Shown here piece by piece: positions 63,791 through 64,000 of a DNA stretch of 64,000 nucleotides. The notes beneath the pieces are model-generated. The model ran no database searches and was not told the origin of the DNA. It worked only from the letters and a program-made list of their open reading frames with translations. Source of the stretch: Nereocystis luetkeana (lineage: Eukaryota; Sar; Phaeophyceae; Laminariales; Laminariaceae). The first letter of the stretch is position 1. Each line of letters starts with the position of its first letter. The translations under genes were made by a program, and so were the position numbers. The stretch lies in contig JARUPZ010000013.1 in NCBI GenBank assembly GCA_031213475.1, positions 2,142,231 to 2,206,230 of the forward strand, written 5' to 3'.

Positions 63791-64000
63791 TGGTGCGAGG
63801 CCACCGGCGACACTGCTGGGCGTCAAACCCATCCATGCTGTGGCGTTGACGGTGCAGCGTTGGGTTCATATGTACATGGCTGTGTTTAATCCTCCAGTAA
63901 CATTATGTCGTCGCTTCACCTCAACTATAAGTTGGGATCAATGGGGCCTAGCTGCTGTGATCATCCGGTGACTCTCGCCCAGGGCTACTACCCCCGCGTT

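Larger units (their letters stand above)
60261..64000. other. Right end, 5' flank or introns of the TPR gene
   Basis: Apart from repeats and the weak frames at 61690-62382 and 63626-63790, nothing coding could be supported. The missing 5' exon or exons of the TPR gene should lie here or beyond the window. Confidence 0.5.

Overview
The window is nuclear DNA of a eukaryote with long, repeat-filled introns. The best fit is an ochrophyte (heterokont) alga with a secondary red plastid, possibly a brown alga. The main evidence is the 674-residue FAD enzyme encoded here: it starts with a signal peptide followed by a Phe-containing ASAFAP-like cleavage site (V-Q-G|F-A-L-G-P), the usual presequence for heterokont plastid import. 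The species call is inference.

Three protein genes can be supported, each rebuilt from exons whose splice sites and phases agree. (1) Minus strand, 20697 down to 2230: an SLC4/BOR-type bicarbonate or borate transporter, 11 exons, 746 codons; its last C-terminal exon was not found. (2) Plus strand, 25654-49424: a complete 14-exon gene for a plastid-targeted member of the lycopene-cyclase-like FAD oxidoreductase family (plant At2g32640 type). (3) Minus strand, 60260 down to 52618: the 3' five exons of a TPR-like protein ending in a WW-like segment; its 5' end was not found. Genes 1 and 2 are divergent, sharing about 5 kb of upstream DNA. Genes 2 and 3 are convergent.

Most of the remaining DNA is repeats. 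There are three families of short inverted-repeat elements (MITE-like): A, TTACGGGGG ends with TA target duplications; B, CCCTTTTAGG...GGGGACA ends; C, CCACTCTG ends. There are SINE-like elements whose tail is a run of C, a 1.2-1.8 kb repeat present twice, several smaller dispersed repeats and many mini- and microsatellites.

The observations most worth a second look are these. The 9-mer TACCAGGTA/TACCTGGTA occurs 26 times (about 0.5 expected), and comparison of repeat copies shows it arising by insertion of CCAGG plus a TA duplication at a TA dinucleotide, like a transposon excision scar. One such site supplies the splice donor of gene 2 exon 2. Pieces of exon edges of gene 1 are repeatedly duplicated in the adjacent introns. 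In gene 3 an exon acceptor junction appears to have been amplified into a minisatellite of more than 30 units.
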